Shown: positions 9,101 through 18,271, counted from the first letter of the stretch. The stretch is DNA of 64,000 bases from Chroogloeocystis siderophila 5.2 s.c.1 (GCF_001904655.1 NZ_MRCC01000003.1:248001-312000); one strand, 5' to 3'. The notes: generated by a model not told the origin, from the sequence alone. Numbers and translations: made by a program.

Positions 9101-11400
9101 GCGAGTTTATTCAAGGAGATGGTCGCTATGCGTTTTCAGGAAGTGTAACGCAAACTCCGAGTGGACCTGAATTTGAGGCACAAGTGAATGTTGCAAATGG
9201 TCAAGTACAAAGCGTATTAACAGCACTGCGGTTCTTTAATTTAGAAGATTTCCAACGCGGGTTAGAAGCACCAAACTATGCAGGAGCAAATACACTCAAT
9301 ACAACACCTGTCGGCATACCCGATGCACCATTATTAACTCAAATCCGCCGTTATTCAGAAATCACAACGCTTTTGCAACAACAGCGCCAACAGCGTCAAG
9401 ATGCGTCGCCATTACCTGCACTCGCCGATTTTCAAGGAACATTTGGTGGCACGGTTGCGGTGAGTGGTTCTTTGCAAGCTGGTGTCACGGCTAATTTTGA
9501 TTTGCAAGGTCAGAATTGGCAATGGGGTGATTACAATGTGGATCAATTGATTGCTCAAGGTAACTTTGAAGACGGTGTTTTGACACTCCTTCCTCTACGA
9601 ATTCAATCGGATGAATCGCTACTTGCTTTTACAGGGCAAATTGGCGGTACAGAACAATCGGGTCAATTACAATTGACGAATTTTCCGATCAACACGCTAA
9701 CGGATTTTGTCGATTTGCCTATCGATGTGACTGGGCAATTGAATGGTTCAGCAACTTTAGCTGGATCAGTAGAAAATCCGCAAGCGATCGGAGAATTAGA
9801 ACTCAGCGCCGGAACATTGAATAATAAACCTGTCGAATCAGCAACGGCAAGCTTTAGCTATGCAAATGCGCGATTTAACATTGGTAGTAATATCGTTGTC
9901 ACTGGACCTGAGCCAATCGTCATTACTGGTAGCATACCTCTAGAGTTACCTTTCGCCTCAGTCACGCCTGATAGCGACCAAATTAGTTTAGATATCAACG
10001 TCCAAAACGAAGGTTTGGCATTACTTAATTTATTAACAGATGCTGTTGCCTGGGAATCAGGACAAGGACAAGTACAATTACAAGTAAGCGGGACAACGCA
10101 AGAACCTGTAGCAACAGGAATTGCAACGATTAATGATGCCACAATTACAGCCCAGGCTTTGCCTGAACCTTTAACCGATGTTACAGGAACAATCAACTTC
10201 AATCTTGACCGCATCCAAGTTGATAGCGTTCAAGGTAATTTCTCGCGCGGTAATGTTGTCGCGCAAGGTGTCATTCCAATCTTTAGTAGTTTTTCACCCG
10301 CCGATCCAGACTTTGCCAATCCGCTGACTGTCAACCTCAATCAGCTAACGCTCAATCTTGACGGGTTATATCGCGGTGGTGCTAGCGGAAACGTGATTGT
10401 GACGGGAAGTGTCCTCAATCCAATAATTGGCGGACAAGTTGAACTTGCCCAGGGTGCAATATCTATTCCAGAAGAAAACGGCAATGGGGCTACACCAGTT
10501 ACTGCAACAGCAACTAGCAGTTCTGTTCCCAGATTTGCTGGCAATCAAGCTGAAATTGCAAATGTTGAGTTTAATAACTTACAACTCACACTAGGCAACA
10601 GAGTAGAAGTGACTCGTCCACCGATTATCAATCTAGAGGCAACAGGCTCACTGAATATAAGTGGTACACTTAACGACCTGCGCCCAGATGGTGTGATTCG
10701 GTTACGTCGTGGTGGCGTAAATTTATTTACAACTCAATTTGTTTTGGCGCGTGGCTACGAACATACGGCAACGTTTAGACCAAATCAAGGTCTCGACCCT
10801 GAATTAGATATTCGCCTCGTGACACGAGTACCAGAAGTTACGCGTACGCGAGTTGCTACTTCACCTTTGTCGGGCGATATTACACAACCACTGGCGACTG
10901 ATTTGGGTGGTTTTGAGACGGTGCGCGTCCAAGCTGAGGTTCAAGGTCCTGCGAGTCAACTTTTTGATAATTTAGAACTAACGAGCAATCCTTCACGCAG
11001 TCAGTCAGAAATTGTGGCTTTACTCGGTGGTAGTTTTATTGATACTTTAGGAGGCGGGGATAGTGTTCTAGGACTGGCTAACTTGGCAGGGACAGCTTTA
11101 CTAGGTAACTTCCAAGGTGCGGTAACGAATCTTGGTAATGCTTTTGGTTTATCCGAGTTGCGTTTATTTCCGACAGTTGGTACAGAATCTGGAGGGCGGA
11201 CTTCCGCACTCGAATTAGCCGCAGAAGCTGGAATTGATGTCTCTGGAAATCTCTCGGTTTCTGTCTTGCGAGTTTTGACATCGGATGACCCAACTCGTAT
11301 CGGTTTGAACTACCGACTTAACGACCAATTTCGCGTCCGTGCTGCAACAGATATTACAGGAGAAACACGGGCAATTTTAGAATACGAAAATCGATTTTGA
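6175..11400 (+). CDS. tamB: TamB/DUF490-family inter-membrane protein
   Basis: A 1741-residue protein with a single N-terminal membrane anchor (about residues 24-48, GIVIGAPLLLGLVAGGWW), a very long beta-rich repetitive body and the C-terminal DUF490/TamB domain (about 1400-1741, ending in the beta-barrel-like RILEYENRF-type terminus). TamB-family proteins bridge the inner and outer membranes and are implicated in lipid transfer and outer-membrane protein assembly; cyanobacterial and plastid TIC236 belong here. Residues about 540-720 contain three tandem 71-residue modules, two nearly identical at DNA level (7933 and 8146 onward). The gene stands alone, with an Omp85/TamA partner not in view. 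Confidence 0.9.
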   Translation: MKNPPDLDNQTDERRSERSLLSYRTGIVIGAPLLLGLVAGGWWLWTFVNEQLAPLVERNLTQTLNRPVQIGRVESFSPTSLRFGASAIPATATDPDRAAVTAVDVTFNPLQLLITRTLRLDVTLVNPDIYLEQDAEGRWISTTLAAEEETGPISTELDRIRFRNANVVLVPNPEARNEPIANQATKASVTVSQGNGFAQFLDNNDLIRYNISGNLATEGNIEIQGESQLSTERTNLQIQAQNVLASEVTRLIDLPIDLQGGRVDGNLNVQLRQAQEPALFGTAQLKGVTAQVEQLPQAFNNSSGTLGFQGKQIWLDNVQTSYGSIPAIANGVLDIEAGFNIAARVPSVSFANAQKTLGLDLPVPVAGEARAEVQLSGPIQKPTLSGSVRTTKQARIDRVDFKNLSARFAFAPTESVIAFKDIQAVPTVGGQITGGGTVRIGDTPGLGFNLDARNIPGDAIARLYGAAPDFQIGTIQARANVVGSPTQPQTIVNWQAANATYPARGQILIANAQKLLFRNTTVDFAGGTLRAAGQLTNNQWQATIQASGVQLGRVAEVPPALQAPISGTFNVAGSTASFQPDQIQATGSGRLNVAGGTVTASNIQLAQGRWQAQVQASGVQLGSLVPQVPPQFQGALTGTFNLAGTTTAFQPETIVGTGSGRLNVAGGTVTAANIQLAQGRWQAQVNASQVELARFSEQLQGQLNGQLRVTGTVDSFDLADVRAVGNLRFSQGIGPVQQPLTATIGWVGDRVIIEQATAPNLNANGLILVQTASGVPEVTELNLNVQAQNYSLQDLPFELPAAVNLAGSADFAGNITGTLTEPNVVGALQLQNLAVNDLAFAPQLTGNVQLTATDGLQLAVSGGEDQITLNLDAQNRPVSFLVRRDAAVARGRSVGENLLVNIENFPLAALELTPDLPILGNAPISGQLTGDLTVNPTTFAVAGNIAITDPAIGTLTGNQFVGQVNFAAGTGTLTGGEFIQGDGRYAFSGSVTQTPSGPEFEAQVNVANGQVQSVLTALRFFNLEDFQRGLEAPNYAGANTLNTTPVGIPDAPLLTQIRRYSEITTLLQQQRQQRQDASPLPALADFQGTFGGTVAVSGSLQAGVTANFDLQGQNWQWGDYNVDQLIAQGNFEDGVLTLLPLRIQSDESLLAFTGQIGGTEQSGQLQLTNFPINTLTDFVDLPIDVTGQLNGSATLAGSVENPQAIGELELSAGTLNNKPVESATASFSYANARFNIGSNIVVTGPEPIVITGSIPLELPFASVTPDSDQISLDINVQNEGLALLNLLTDAVAWESGQGQVQLQVSGTTQEPVATGIATINDATITAQALPEPLTDVTGTINFNLDRIQVDSVQGNFSRGNVVAQGVIPIFSSFSPADPDFANPLTVNLNQLTLNLDGLYRGGASGNVIVTGSVLNPIIGGQVELAQGAISIPEENGNGATPVTATATSSSVPRFAGNQAEIANVEFNNLQLTLGNRVEVTRPPIINLEATGSLNISGTLNDLRPDGVIRLRRGGVNLFTTQFVLARGYEHTATFRPNQGLDPELDIRLVTRVPEVTRTRVATSPLSGDITQPLATDLGGFETVRVQAEVQGPASQLFDNLELTSNPSRSQSEIVALLGGSFIDTLGGGDSVLGLANLAGTALLGNFQGAVTNLGNAFGLSELRLFPTVGTESGGRTSALELAAEAGIDVSGNLSVSVLRVLTSDDPTRIGLNYRLNDQFRVRAATDITGETRAILEYENRF
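7720..8290 (+). repeat. Tandem 71-codon (213-bp) modules within the TamB gene
   Basis: The phrase GSGRLNVAGGTVTAxNIQLA with GRWQAQV occurs at codons starting at 7933 and 8146, exactly 213 bp apart, with high nucleotide identity. A weaker third unit (QWQATIQASGVQLG ... GTFNVAG) precedes them. This is recent internal duplication of beta-groove units, which would lengthen the envelope-spanning bridge by a unit each time. Confidence 0.75.
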
Positions 11401-11491
11401 ATGATAAGTATTGGTAATGGAAAGTTGAGCAATATTTTTACAAATTACCAGTTACCAATAACCAATATTTTCATCTACTTACTTGACAGTT

Positions 11492-12385
11492 TTAGACTCG
11501 TTGATTTGTCAACTTCAGATTTAGAATGGACAGACCTAAAATACCTAAAAACAAAACTAACCCAATTGTGCAAGCATAGCTCATTTCTAGGTTGCGGAAG
11601 GCTTGCTCATAAAGATAATACACAATCGTTTTCGAGCTATTGCGTGGTCCGCCTTGCGTCATAATATAAACTTCTTCAAACACCTTTGTTGCAGAAATTG
11701 CCGAAATTACGGCTACTAACACAATATAAGGTCTCATCAACGGTACTGTAATATCCCAGTGTTTGCGAATGCCATCGGAACCTTCGATCGCAGCAGCTTC
11801 GTATAAGTCGGCGGGAATCGCTTGCAGCCCAGCAAGATAAATCACCATATAATAACCTAATCCTTTCCATACAGTGACTGCCATCACGCTAAACAGCGCC
11901 CACTGCGGACTTGTCAACCAGGGAATACCTTTTTCTGATAAACCAATTTGCCGAATAATCTGGTTGAGTAAACCATTGCCATCATAAATCCATCGCCAGG
12001 CAATTCCCGCAACAACCATTGAAATGACAACCGGAGTGTAATAGGCTGCCCTAAACCAGTGCATTCCGCGTAGTTTTTGATTGACTAAAATTGCGAGTGC
12101 TAATGGGGCGATCGCTAAAACTGGAACAACGCAAACTAGATAAAGTAGCGTATTTCCTAAAGTCTGCCAAAAAACGGCATCAGTCCACAGTCGTTGAAAG
12201 TTTTCCCACCCGATCCACTGCGGTGGCTGTGTCAGGTCGTATTCGTAGCGCGTAAAGCTGAGGTAAAACGCTTGAAGTGCAGGCCAAAATACAGTTAAAC
12301 CCAAGATCAGCAGGGCAGGTAACAAAAACAAGTAGGGAGTTAGCTTGTGTTGAATTATTTCCCAGCGGGCTAACACTGATTGCAT
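11492..12385 (-). CDS. Carbohydrate ABC transporter permease, MalF/UgpA type
   Basis: A 297-residue inner-membrane protein with six predicted helices, starting near residue 17 (YLFLLPALLILGLTVFWPAL). The cytoplasmic EAA loop EAAAIEGSDGIRKHWDITVP, which docks the ATPase, sits near residues 197-216. This is the binding-protein-dependent sugar permease family. It is encoded alone: no second permease, binding protein or ATPase is adjacent, so partners must lie elsewhere, which is common in cyanobacteria. The substrate cannot be deduced. The 3' flank (11401-11491) contains repeat-like TTACCAGTTACCAATAACC sequence rather than a clear terminator. Confidence 0.88.
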   Translation of the reverse strand: MQSVLARWEIIQHKLTPYLFLLPALLILGLTVFWPALQAFYLSFTRYEYDLTQPPQWIGWENFQRLWTDAVFWQTLGNTLLYLVCVVPVLAIAPLALAILVNQKLRGMHWFRAAYYTPVVISMVVAGIAWRWIYDGNGLLNQIIRQIGLSEKGIPWLTSPQWALFSVMAVTVWKGLGYYMVIYLAGLQAIPADLYEAAAIEGSDGIRKHWDITVPLMRPYIVLVAVISAISATKVFEEVYIMTQGGPRNSSKTIVYYLYEQAFRNLEMSYACTIGLVLFLGILGLSILNLKLTNQRV

Positions 12386-12483
12386 AAGTGCTCAGATCAT
12401 CTTCTGTTAAGTAACCAGATTATCGCGGGAAAGCGGTAATTTTAAGCATTGGTCAATTATCAATTCAAAATTCCTACTTAAAC

Positions 12484-13365
12484 TTAGCGACTTAAAATTT
12501 GGGCGATCGTGCGGTTAGCTTGCGCACCGTAGCTACCACCGAATAAATTGTAATGATTCAAAATGTGATAGAGATTGTATATAATTTTGCGGGTTTCGTA
12601 ACCTCGATCCAACGGAAAAATCGCGTTGTAACCCTGATAGAATGCAGCAGGAAAACCACCAAATAATTCGGTCATGGCAAGATCGACTTCGCGATCGCCG
12701 ATATAAGTCGCCGGATCGAAAATAACGGGTTCGCCGGTCGTCGTACACGCAGCATTACCTCCCCATAAATCGCCGTGAACGAGTGACGGTTGCGGTTGAT
12801 GCGCTAATAAATCTGGAATCGCGGCTAATAATGCTTGCTGCTGCGGGAAATGTCCGCCGCGTCGATTGGCTAGTTTCAACTGGTATCCCAAGCGGTGTTT
12901 AGCGAAAAATTCTGCCCAATCCGTTGTCCAATCGTTGACTTGGGGTGTGGAACCAATTGTATTATTTCGCTCCCAACCAAAGGCAGCTTGGTTAGTACTT
13001 GACATAGTGTCAAATTTATGCATAAAAGCAAGCTTTCGTCCCATTTCTTTCCATGCCGAGTTATTGCCGCGACCAAGTTCGATCCACTCTAGAACAAGGT
13101 AGCAAGAGTTTGCGACGGTTCCCCAACAAATTGGCTGCGGAACTCGAATCGTTGCTGTTGCCAATATCTGTTGCAATCCCAGGGCTTCTGCTTCAAACAT
13201 GGCGACTTGGGAAGGGGAATTGAGCTTCACAAAGTAAGTTTCCGTCTCGCTACTGATAGCGTAGCCTTGGTTAATACAGCCGCCACCTATTGCACGCGTT
13301 CGATTGACAGTAAACGCTTTTTTCGTTACTTTGCTGATATGCTGGGCAATTTCTGACCAATTCAT
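12484..13365 (-). CDS. Fructosamine/ketosamine-3-kinase family protein
   Basis: A 293-residue kinase of the FN3K fold, which phosphorylates sugar adducts on protein amines so that they break down (deglycation). Visible features are the N-terminal IGGGCINQGYAI glycine-rich loop, YFVKLNS with the ATP-binding Lys, and the catalytic loop LVHGDLWGGNAA followed by VIFDPATYIGDREVDLAM. The ATG at 13365 overlaps the stop of the upstream M16 peptidase as ATGA, so the two are translationally coupled. Glycation repair and protease action could serve protein quality control together (inference). Confidence 0.9.
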   Translation of the reverse strand: MNWSEIAQHISKVTKKAFTVNRTRAIGGGCINQGYAISSETETYFVKLNSPSQVAMFEAEALGLQQILATATIRVPQPICWGTVANSCYLVLEWIELGRGNNSAWKEMGRKLAFMHKFDTMSSTNQAAFGWERNNTIGSTPQVNDWTTDWAEFFAKHRLGYQLKLANRRGGHFPQQQALLAAIPDLLAHQPQPSLVHGDLWGGNAACTTTGEPVIFDPATYIGDREVDLAMTELFGGFPAAFYQGYNAIFPLDRGYETRKIIYNLYHILNHYNLFGGSYGAQANRTIAQILSR

Positions 13366-14639
13366 GCTGGTTTGAGGATAACAACACCGTAAGCATTTGG
13401 CGATAAATGCTGTTGCGCAGCAATTAGTATATCAGTAGCATCTACGCTCTGAATTTTAGCTGGGTAATCAAAAGCTGGCTCGAGATCGCCAAGCATCGAG
13501 TGATAGTAGCCATAGAGACTGGCGCGATCGCTGGGTGTTTCGTTACCAAAGATAAAGCGATTGGCGACTTGCGTACGAATGCGCGCGATTTCTGATTCTT
13601 GTACAGGTTGCGTTTGAATTGATTGAATATGTTGGGCGATCGCCGCTTCCACAACTGGAATATTTTCCACTGGTAACGCCGCAGAGATATAAAAGGTTCC
13701 TTGAAGTTGTTGTGTCATGTTACTCACAGAAATATGCGAGACTAAACTTTTTTCTTCACGTAGTTCCCGCACTAGTCGTGAAGTACGTCCATGACCTAAA
13801 ATCGCAGCGATAACATCTAAAGCATAAGTTTGTTCGATCTGCATCAATCCTGGAACGCGCCACACCATCACAAGGCGTGCTTGCTGTAAACTTTCATCAA
13901 CGTATTCTTGACGAATAATTTCCGTAAAAGGTGACTCACAAGTCATTGCGGGATGAGATGTGGGCGCTGTGAGGCGGGAGGTATTCGCTTGAACAAATCC
14001 CTTGGTAACTATTTCTATAAGTTCTGCTGTAGGTAAATTGCCGACAGCAACAGCCGTTATCAATTGTGGTTGATACCAGGTGTAATGAAAATCGCGCATC
14101 TGTTGCGGTGTGAGGCGAGAAATCACTTCAGACGAACCGATGACGGGGCGACGATATGGTAAGCGTTCAAATGCGGCTTGCATTGCGCGTTGAAACGTGC
14201 GGCGACGGGGATTATCATCCGAACGACGAATTTCTTCTAAAACGACCAAGCGTTCGCGCTCAAAGCCATCATCAGGAATTGTACAATTGAGTACGACATC
14301 GATTTGTAGCGGTGCTAGCTGCGCAAAATCTTTTGGCGCTGTTGTAATGTAATAATGCGTATAATCTTGACTTGTTGCTGCATTTGTGATCGCACCCCGT
14401 TCTTCAATCAGCCGCTCAAATTCACCACTACAGAGACGCTGTGTACCTTTAAAGACCATATGCTCTAAGAAATGCGCCATACCATTGATCGCGTCCGATT
14501 CCACAGCAGAACCAACGTTAACCCACAAGCTAAGATTAACAGCTTCGATCGGCATTTGTTCGGCGATGACTGTTAGACCGTTGGGTAATCGATGCACAGT
14601 TGGGGCGTTTAGCCTTGGGGTCAATACAGTGGATGTCAT
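13362..14639 (-). CDS. M16-family zinc metallopeptidase
   Basis: A 425-residue protein with the inverted zinc motif HFLEH at residues 56-60 and the downstream acidic zinc ligand region (LVVLEEIRRSDDNPRR) about 75 residues later. Both halves of a processing-peptidase fold are present, with the C-terminal half carrying YVDESLQQARLVMVWRVPG and GHGRTSRLVRELREE. Members degrade small peptides or act as processing peptidases. It has no obvious signal peptide. The stop overlaps the start of the fructosamine kinase gene by 4 bp (ATGA), so the two form an operon in the order peptidase, then kinase. Confidence 0.9.
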   Translation of the reverse strand: MTSTVLTPRLNAPTVHRLPNGLTVIAEQMPIEAVNLSLWVNVGSAVESDAINGMAHFLEHMVFKGTQRLCSGEFERLIEERGAITNAATSQDYTHYYITTAPKDFAQLAPLQIDVVLNCTIPDDGFERERLVVLEEIRRSDDNPRRRTFQRAMQAAFERLPYRRPVIGSSEVISRLTPQQMRDFHYTWYQPQLITAVAVGNLPTAELIEIVTKGFVQANTSRLTAPTSHPAMTCESPFTEIIRQEYVDESLQQARLVMVWRVPGLMQIEQTYALDVIAAILGHGRTSRLVRELREEKSLVSHISVSNMTQQLQGTFYISAALPVENIPVVEAAIAQHIQSIQTQPVQESEIARIRTQVANRFIFGNETPSDRASLYGYYHSMLGDLEPAFDYPAKIQSVDATDILIAAQQHLSPNAYGVVILKPA

Positions 14640-14707
14640 TTGTGCTACTTGAGGAGTCGGTACTTTTATATCTTACCCACTCAGCATCACTTGATTGAGG
14701 TAGTCGA

Positions 14708-14890
14708 TTAAGTCGCTGTCGCTAACGTCATCACCATGAACGGTAAGCCTGCGATGAAACAAGTAATAAATACCCACACAGAAAAACTCTTAATGTCCTC
14801 GTGTGCGATCGCGGATTTCATTTGAGTTATTGCTAAAGGAAATACCGTCAACAAGAGTGTAATGACAACACAGTAGTCTAATAGTGACAT
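14708..14890 (-). CDS. Small two-helix membrane protein, unknown function
   Basis: A 60-residue open frame with two clear hydrophobic helices (about 8-22 and 38-57) joined by a short polar loop (KSAIAHEDIKSF). Codon use and hydropathy look like a real small membrane protein rather than a shadow, and no longer frame overlaps it. No family is recognised. It lies alone, with a 560-bp AT-rich region upstream. The 3' end is 68 bp from the M16 gene start on the same strand, but a link to it is not evident. Confidence 0.5.
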   Translation of the reverse strand: MSLLDYCVVITLLLTVFPLAITQMKSAIAHEDIKSFSVWVFITCFIAGLPFMVMTLATAT

Positions 14891-15450
14891 TCTTTCTTCC
14901 TAGACAGCGCTTTACCTTGAATGATGTCGCTCTCGCAGTAGCTATGACTCTTTCTTGGGTCTAGTTATTGATTTTTGATAGTTATCACTATAGTTAAATA
15001 ACTTTTTTGCCGCTGTCTGTGTCGGAGAATACAAAGAAATTAAATAATAACGACTTGTATTATGAATTCGCAAATGATTTATGCTAAATAAAAATGTGCT
15101 CTTAAATACACAATACTCTTATTCTAAAATAATTCTTTAGTTAGACGGTGGTTTAATGGCAAGCAAATATTATAGCTACTAGCAGGAAAAACAAATCGCA
15201 ACGCATATTCAATTCCTGGGAATTTTATACTTTTGGCTTTTATGTATCATCCTATACATAGCTAAATGTATAAGAATATCCCAGGATTTTTGTAGGATTC
15301 ATCGCCGATAATGAGTGTGCTAGTGAGCGATCGCCAGTATTTAAGTAATAGCAAATTCGACTGATTACTAATTAATAATTAAAATCGTGGGTAGAAGGTG
15401 ATTCTTCTAATAACCACTCGCTTAGTTATTGAACCATAGGTAATATAAAT
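14891..15450. other. 560-bp AT-rich intergenic region with a nested hairpin
   Basis: No coding frame is supportable here. The main structure is a long imperfect inverted repeat at 15214-15286 with an inner palindrome. No strong terminator is seen for the urt operon, whose last gene stops at 15451. Confidence 0.6.
15214..15286. repeat. Nested inverted repeat / possible structured RNA
   Basis: The outer arms, 15214-15230 (TCCTGGGAATTTTATAC) and 15268-15286, pair with two small bulges. The inner arms TATGTAT and ATACATA (15241-15247, 15254-15260) pair with a six-base loop. On the plus strand the outer arm is followed by ATTTTTG, giving a terminator-like end although no plus-strand gene precedes it. 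It could be a small RNA or a miniature repeat. Confidence 0.45.
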
Positions 15451-16206
15451 TTAAACAGCCAAAAACCTTTGAATAACATCTTGGCTTAACTCGCTCGTAC
15501 GACCAGAGGCAACGATACCACCTTTTTGCATTGCATAATAGCGGTCTGCTTGGCGAACAAAGTGGAGGTGTTGTTCCACAAGTAAGACTGAAATTCCTGT
15601 CGTCGCAACAATCCGACGAACAGCGGCTTCTATTTCTAAAATGATTGAGGGTTGAATTCCTTCGGTAGGTTCGTCTAAGACAAGTAATCGGGGTTGTCCC
15701 ATTAAAGCACGCGCAATCGCGAGTTGTTGTTGTTGTCCGCCGCTCAAGTCACCGCCCATCCGCGATAGCATTGTTTTGAGAACAGGGAAGAGTTCAAAAA
15801 TTTCCTCAGAAATTTCTTGCGTACGTTTGCTGTGGTGTCGGGCTTCGAGTCCGAGTAATAAATTCTCTTTTACAGTTAAACGCGGGATGATTTCTCTTCC
15901 CTGGGGGACATAGCCGATACCGAGTTTAGCACGTTGGTCGGGAGTTTTTGAGTTAATAATTTGTCCATTAAATGCGATCGCACCGCTACGAGGACGAATC
16001 AAGCCCATAATTGTTTTAAGTAGTGTTGTTTTCCCAACACCGTTGCGCCCAATCAAACATACCATTTGTCCGACGGGAACACTTAAATCGACATTACGCA
16101 GAATATGACTCTCGCCGTAGTAAACGTTGAGATTTGACACGTGTAGCGTATATTCTTGACTTATGGAAGTTGGATCGGGAGCGATCGCATCACGGGTATA
16201 ACTCAT
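15451..16206 (-). CDS. urtE: Urea ABC transporter ATPase UrtE
   Basis: A 251-residue LivF-like ATPase, last gene of the urtABCDE operon. Walker A is GRNGVGKTT, the signature DLSGGQQQQ, Walker B LLVLDEPTEGIQPS and the H-loop LVEQHLHF. It powers high-affinity urea uptake together with UrtD. A short N-terminal extension (about 20 residues with an SDAIAPDP-like low-complexity part encoded over a HIP1 site) precedes the conserved YTLHVSNLNVYYG start. The gap to urtD is 28 bp. Confidence 0.93.
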   Translation of the reverse strand: MSYTRDAIAPDPTSISQEYTLHVSNLNVYYGESHILRNVDLSVPVGQMVCLIGRNGVGKTTLLKTIMGLIRPRSGAIAFNGQIINSKTPDQRAKLGIGYVPQGREIIPRLTVKENLLLGLEARHHSKRTQEISEEIFELFPVLKTMLSRMGGDLSGGQQQQLAIARALMGQPRLLVLDEPTEGIQPSIILEIEAAVRRIVATTGISVLLVEQHLHFVRQADRYYAMQKGGIVASGRTSELSQDVIQRFLAV

Positions 16207-16234
16207 AATTTGCTATTTTGCTAAATGCTGTAAA

Positions 16235-17032
16235 TTACAGTTCAGATCCTGAAGCTTCGAGTTCTAGCGAGTGTGCTGTATGTGAGTCATCCATCGGCTG
16301 TCCTAAATATACTTCAATCACTTTAGGATCGTTTTGAACTTGATCGATGTTTCCCTCGCACAATACTGAACCTTGATGAAGTACAGTCACCTTGCGCGCA
16401 ATCTGGCGCACAAATTCCATGTCATGTTCAATCACTAAGATCGAATGACTCTCAGCTAAAGCGAGTAACAAATCGCCAATATTTTCAGTCTCTTCATCGG
16501 TTAACCCTGCGACAGGTTCATCGACAAGTAATAAATCAGGTGATTGCGCAACAAGCATCCCAATTTCTAAGCGCTGCTTTTCGCCATGTGAGAGTAAACC
16601 TGCGGGGATATCGGCGCGGGAAGTTAAGCCAATTGTTTCGAGTAAACCAGCGATTGAGTGGCGTTCCGCACTTTTTGGCTTACTAAACAAAGTTGACCAA
16701 ATATTTTTTTTGCGGTTGCTGGTGAGTTCGAGATTTTCTCTTGGGGTGAGATTGAGGTAAACTCGTGGAGTTTGAAATTTACGACCAATTCCGAGTCTTG
16801 CGATTTGGTGTTCGCTAAGCGATCGCAAGTTGCGTCCTTTGAATAAAACTCGTCCTTGTGTTGGTTTGGTTTTGCCAGTAATCACGTCTAAGAATGTCGT
16901 TTTTCCGGCTCCATTTGGACCAATAATAACGCGTAGTTCGCCTACATCTAAATTAAAATTGAGATTATTTAAAGCTTTGAAACCGTCAAAGCTGACTGTG
17001 ACATTTTCGATTTCTAATATTTTTTCTTGCAT
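16235..17032 (-). CDS. urtD: Urea ABC transporter ATPase UrtD
   Basis: A 265-residue LivG-like ATPase. Walker A GPNGAGKTT is followed by the variant signature LSHGEKQ, which is characteristic of UrtD rather than the usual LSGGQ, and by Walker B LLLVDEPVAGLTDEE. It pairs with UrtE on the cytoplasmic face of the UrtBC channel. The C-terminal tail (DDSHTAHSLELEASGSEL) is an unconserved extension beyond the VYLGQ end typical of the family. The 81-bp gap to urtC contains repeat-like GCGGCTTCCCGTAGGG sequence. Confidence 0.93.
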   Translation of the reverse strand: MQEKILEIENVTVSFDGFKALNNLNFNLDVGELRVIIGPNGAGKTTFLDVITGKTKPTQGRVLFKGRNLRSLSEHQIARLGIGRKFQTPRVYLNLTPRENLELTSNRKKNIWSTLFSKPKSAERHSIAGLLETIGLTSRADIPAGLLSHGEKQRLEIGMLVAQSPDLLLVDEPVAGLTDEETENIGDLLLALAESHSILVIEHDMEFVRQIARKVTVLHQGSVLCEGNIDQVQNDPKVIEVYLGQPMDDSHTAHSLELEASGSEL

Positions 17033-17113
17033 TGTGTACCTTGGGTAAATTTTACAGAGATAGACGCGTCAGCGGCTTCCCGTAGGGTAGGGCACAAAGA
17101 AGTTGATTGCTCA

Positions 17114-18271
17114 TTATTCGCTGCTTTTTGCCTCTAGTTCTTGTCTTTCTTGTTGAACTTCAGGGTCTTCTTCTAAGCTGGGGTATGTAAATGCTGGTTT
17201 ACGACCTCTTAGGCGTTGAAATCCTTCACTACGCAACCAGCCGACGATACCATCGGGAAGTACTGTGACAACAATTAAGAAGAGTGCGCCTTGGAAGAAT
17301 AACCAAATTTCGGCAAATTGTTCGCTTAAGAAACTGCGGGCGAAGTTAACAAGTAATGCGCCCAAGATAGCACCGACAAGTGTTCCTCTACCGCCAATTG
17401 CTACCCAAATGACCATTTCAATTGAGAAAGCAACATCCATGAGTCTAGGGGAGACCGAACCACTTTGCAGCGTATACATTGCCCCTGCAATTCCTGCTAA
17501 TGCGCCTGAAACGGCAAAAACAAGAACTTTAAATTCTGTGGGATTGTAGCCTGAAAAACGAACGCGACTTTCATCATCACGAATAGCCATTAATAGACGC
17601 CCAAAACGCCCGCTTGTCAGCCAGCGGCAAAGCGCGTACGCACCGATTAACAGTAAAATTGTTAATGTATAGAAGGTAAATTGTGCAGATTGTGTATTAA
17701 CTGATGCGCCTAATAATGTTTGAAAGTTCGTTAAACCGTTAGTACCGTTAAATAGCTTTTGTTGTCCGTTAAAAAAGTTGAAAAAGACAATTGTTGCGGC
17801 TTGGGTGAGGATCGAGAAATAGACGCCTTTGATGCGATTACGAAAGACTAAATAGCCGAGTAATCCAGCAAGAAGTGCAGGAATTGTGACAACTGCAAAC
17901 GTGGCGAAGGGAAATGAATAAAAAGGACGCCAAAACCAAGGTAACTCTGTACCGCCGTACAAACTCATAAATTCTGGCAATCCTCCAGCAGCATCTTCAA
18001 GTTTGATATGCATCGCGATCGCATATCCACCCAACGCAAAGAAAATGCCGTGTCCTAAACTCAGTAAGCCAGTATAACCCCAGATTAAATCAATTCCTAA
18101 AGCAACAATTGCTAATGCTAAAAAGCGCCCTAATAAGTTCAGACGAAAACTTGTTAATACCGCTGGCATAACAAAGATTAACAGCAGTGCGATCGCAACT
18201 ACAATCACAGCTTCAATTAAGAATATTCGCTGCTGCTTTCTTCTAACTCCAATATGAGAAACTGCATCCAC
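17114..18271 (-). CDS. urtC: Urea ABC transporter permease UrtC
   Basis: A 385-residue permease of the LivM family with about ten hydrophobic segments. The conserved GYTGLLSLGHGIFFALGGYA motif follows the second helix, and AIRDDESRVRFSGYNPTEFK is the cytoplasmic loop that contacts the ATPase. Together with UrtB it forms the urea channel. The C-terminal tail (EEDPEVQQERQELEAKSSE) is charged and family-typical. It is the third gene of the operon; the spacer to urtB contains a perfect palindromic repeat. Confidence 0.93.
   Translation of the reverse strand: MDAVSHIGVRRKQQRIFLIEAVIVVAIALLLIFVMPAVLTSFRLNLLGRFLALAIVALGIDLIWGYTGLLSLGHGIFFALGGYAIAMHIKLEDAAGGLPEFMSLYGGTELPWFWRPFYSFPFATFAVVTIPALLAGLLGYLVFRNRIKGVYFSILTQAATIVFFNFFNGQQKLFNGTNGLTNFQTLLGASVNTQSAQFTFYTLTILLLIGAYALCRWLTSGRFGRLLMAIRDDESRVRFSGYNPTEFKVLVFAVSGALAGIAGAMYTLQSGSVSPRLMDVAFSIEMVIWVAIGGRGTLVGAILGALLVNFARSFLSEQFAEIWLFFQGALFLIVVTVLPDGIVGWLRSEGFQRLRGRKPAFTYPSLEEDPEVQQERQELEAKSSE

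Noticed and set aside
11401-11664. 87-codon plus-strand frame after tamB
   Set aside because: Overlaps the antisense of the sugar permease gene and starts in repeat-like sequence; no protein features.
15244-15257. GTA-N8-TAC sequence resembling an NtcA site
   Set aside because: It is part of the inner palindrome of the hairpin, and neither strand has a TAN3T -10 at 20-24 bases; the match is likely by chance.
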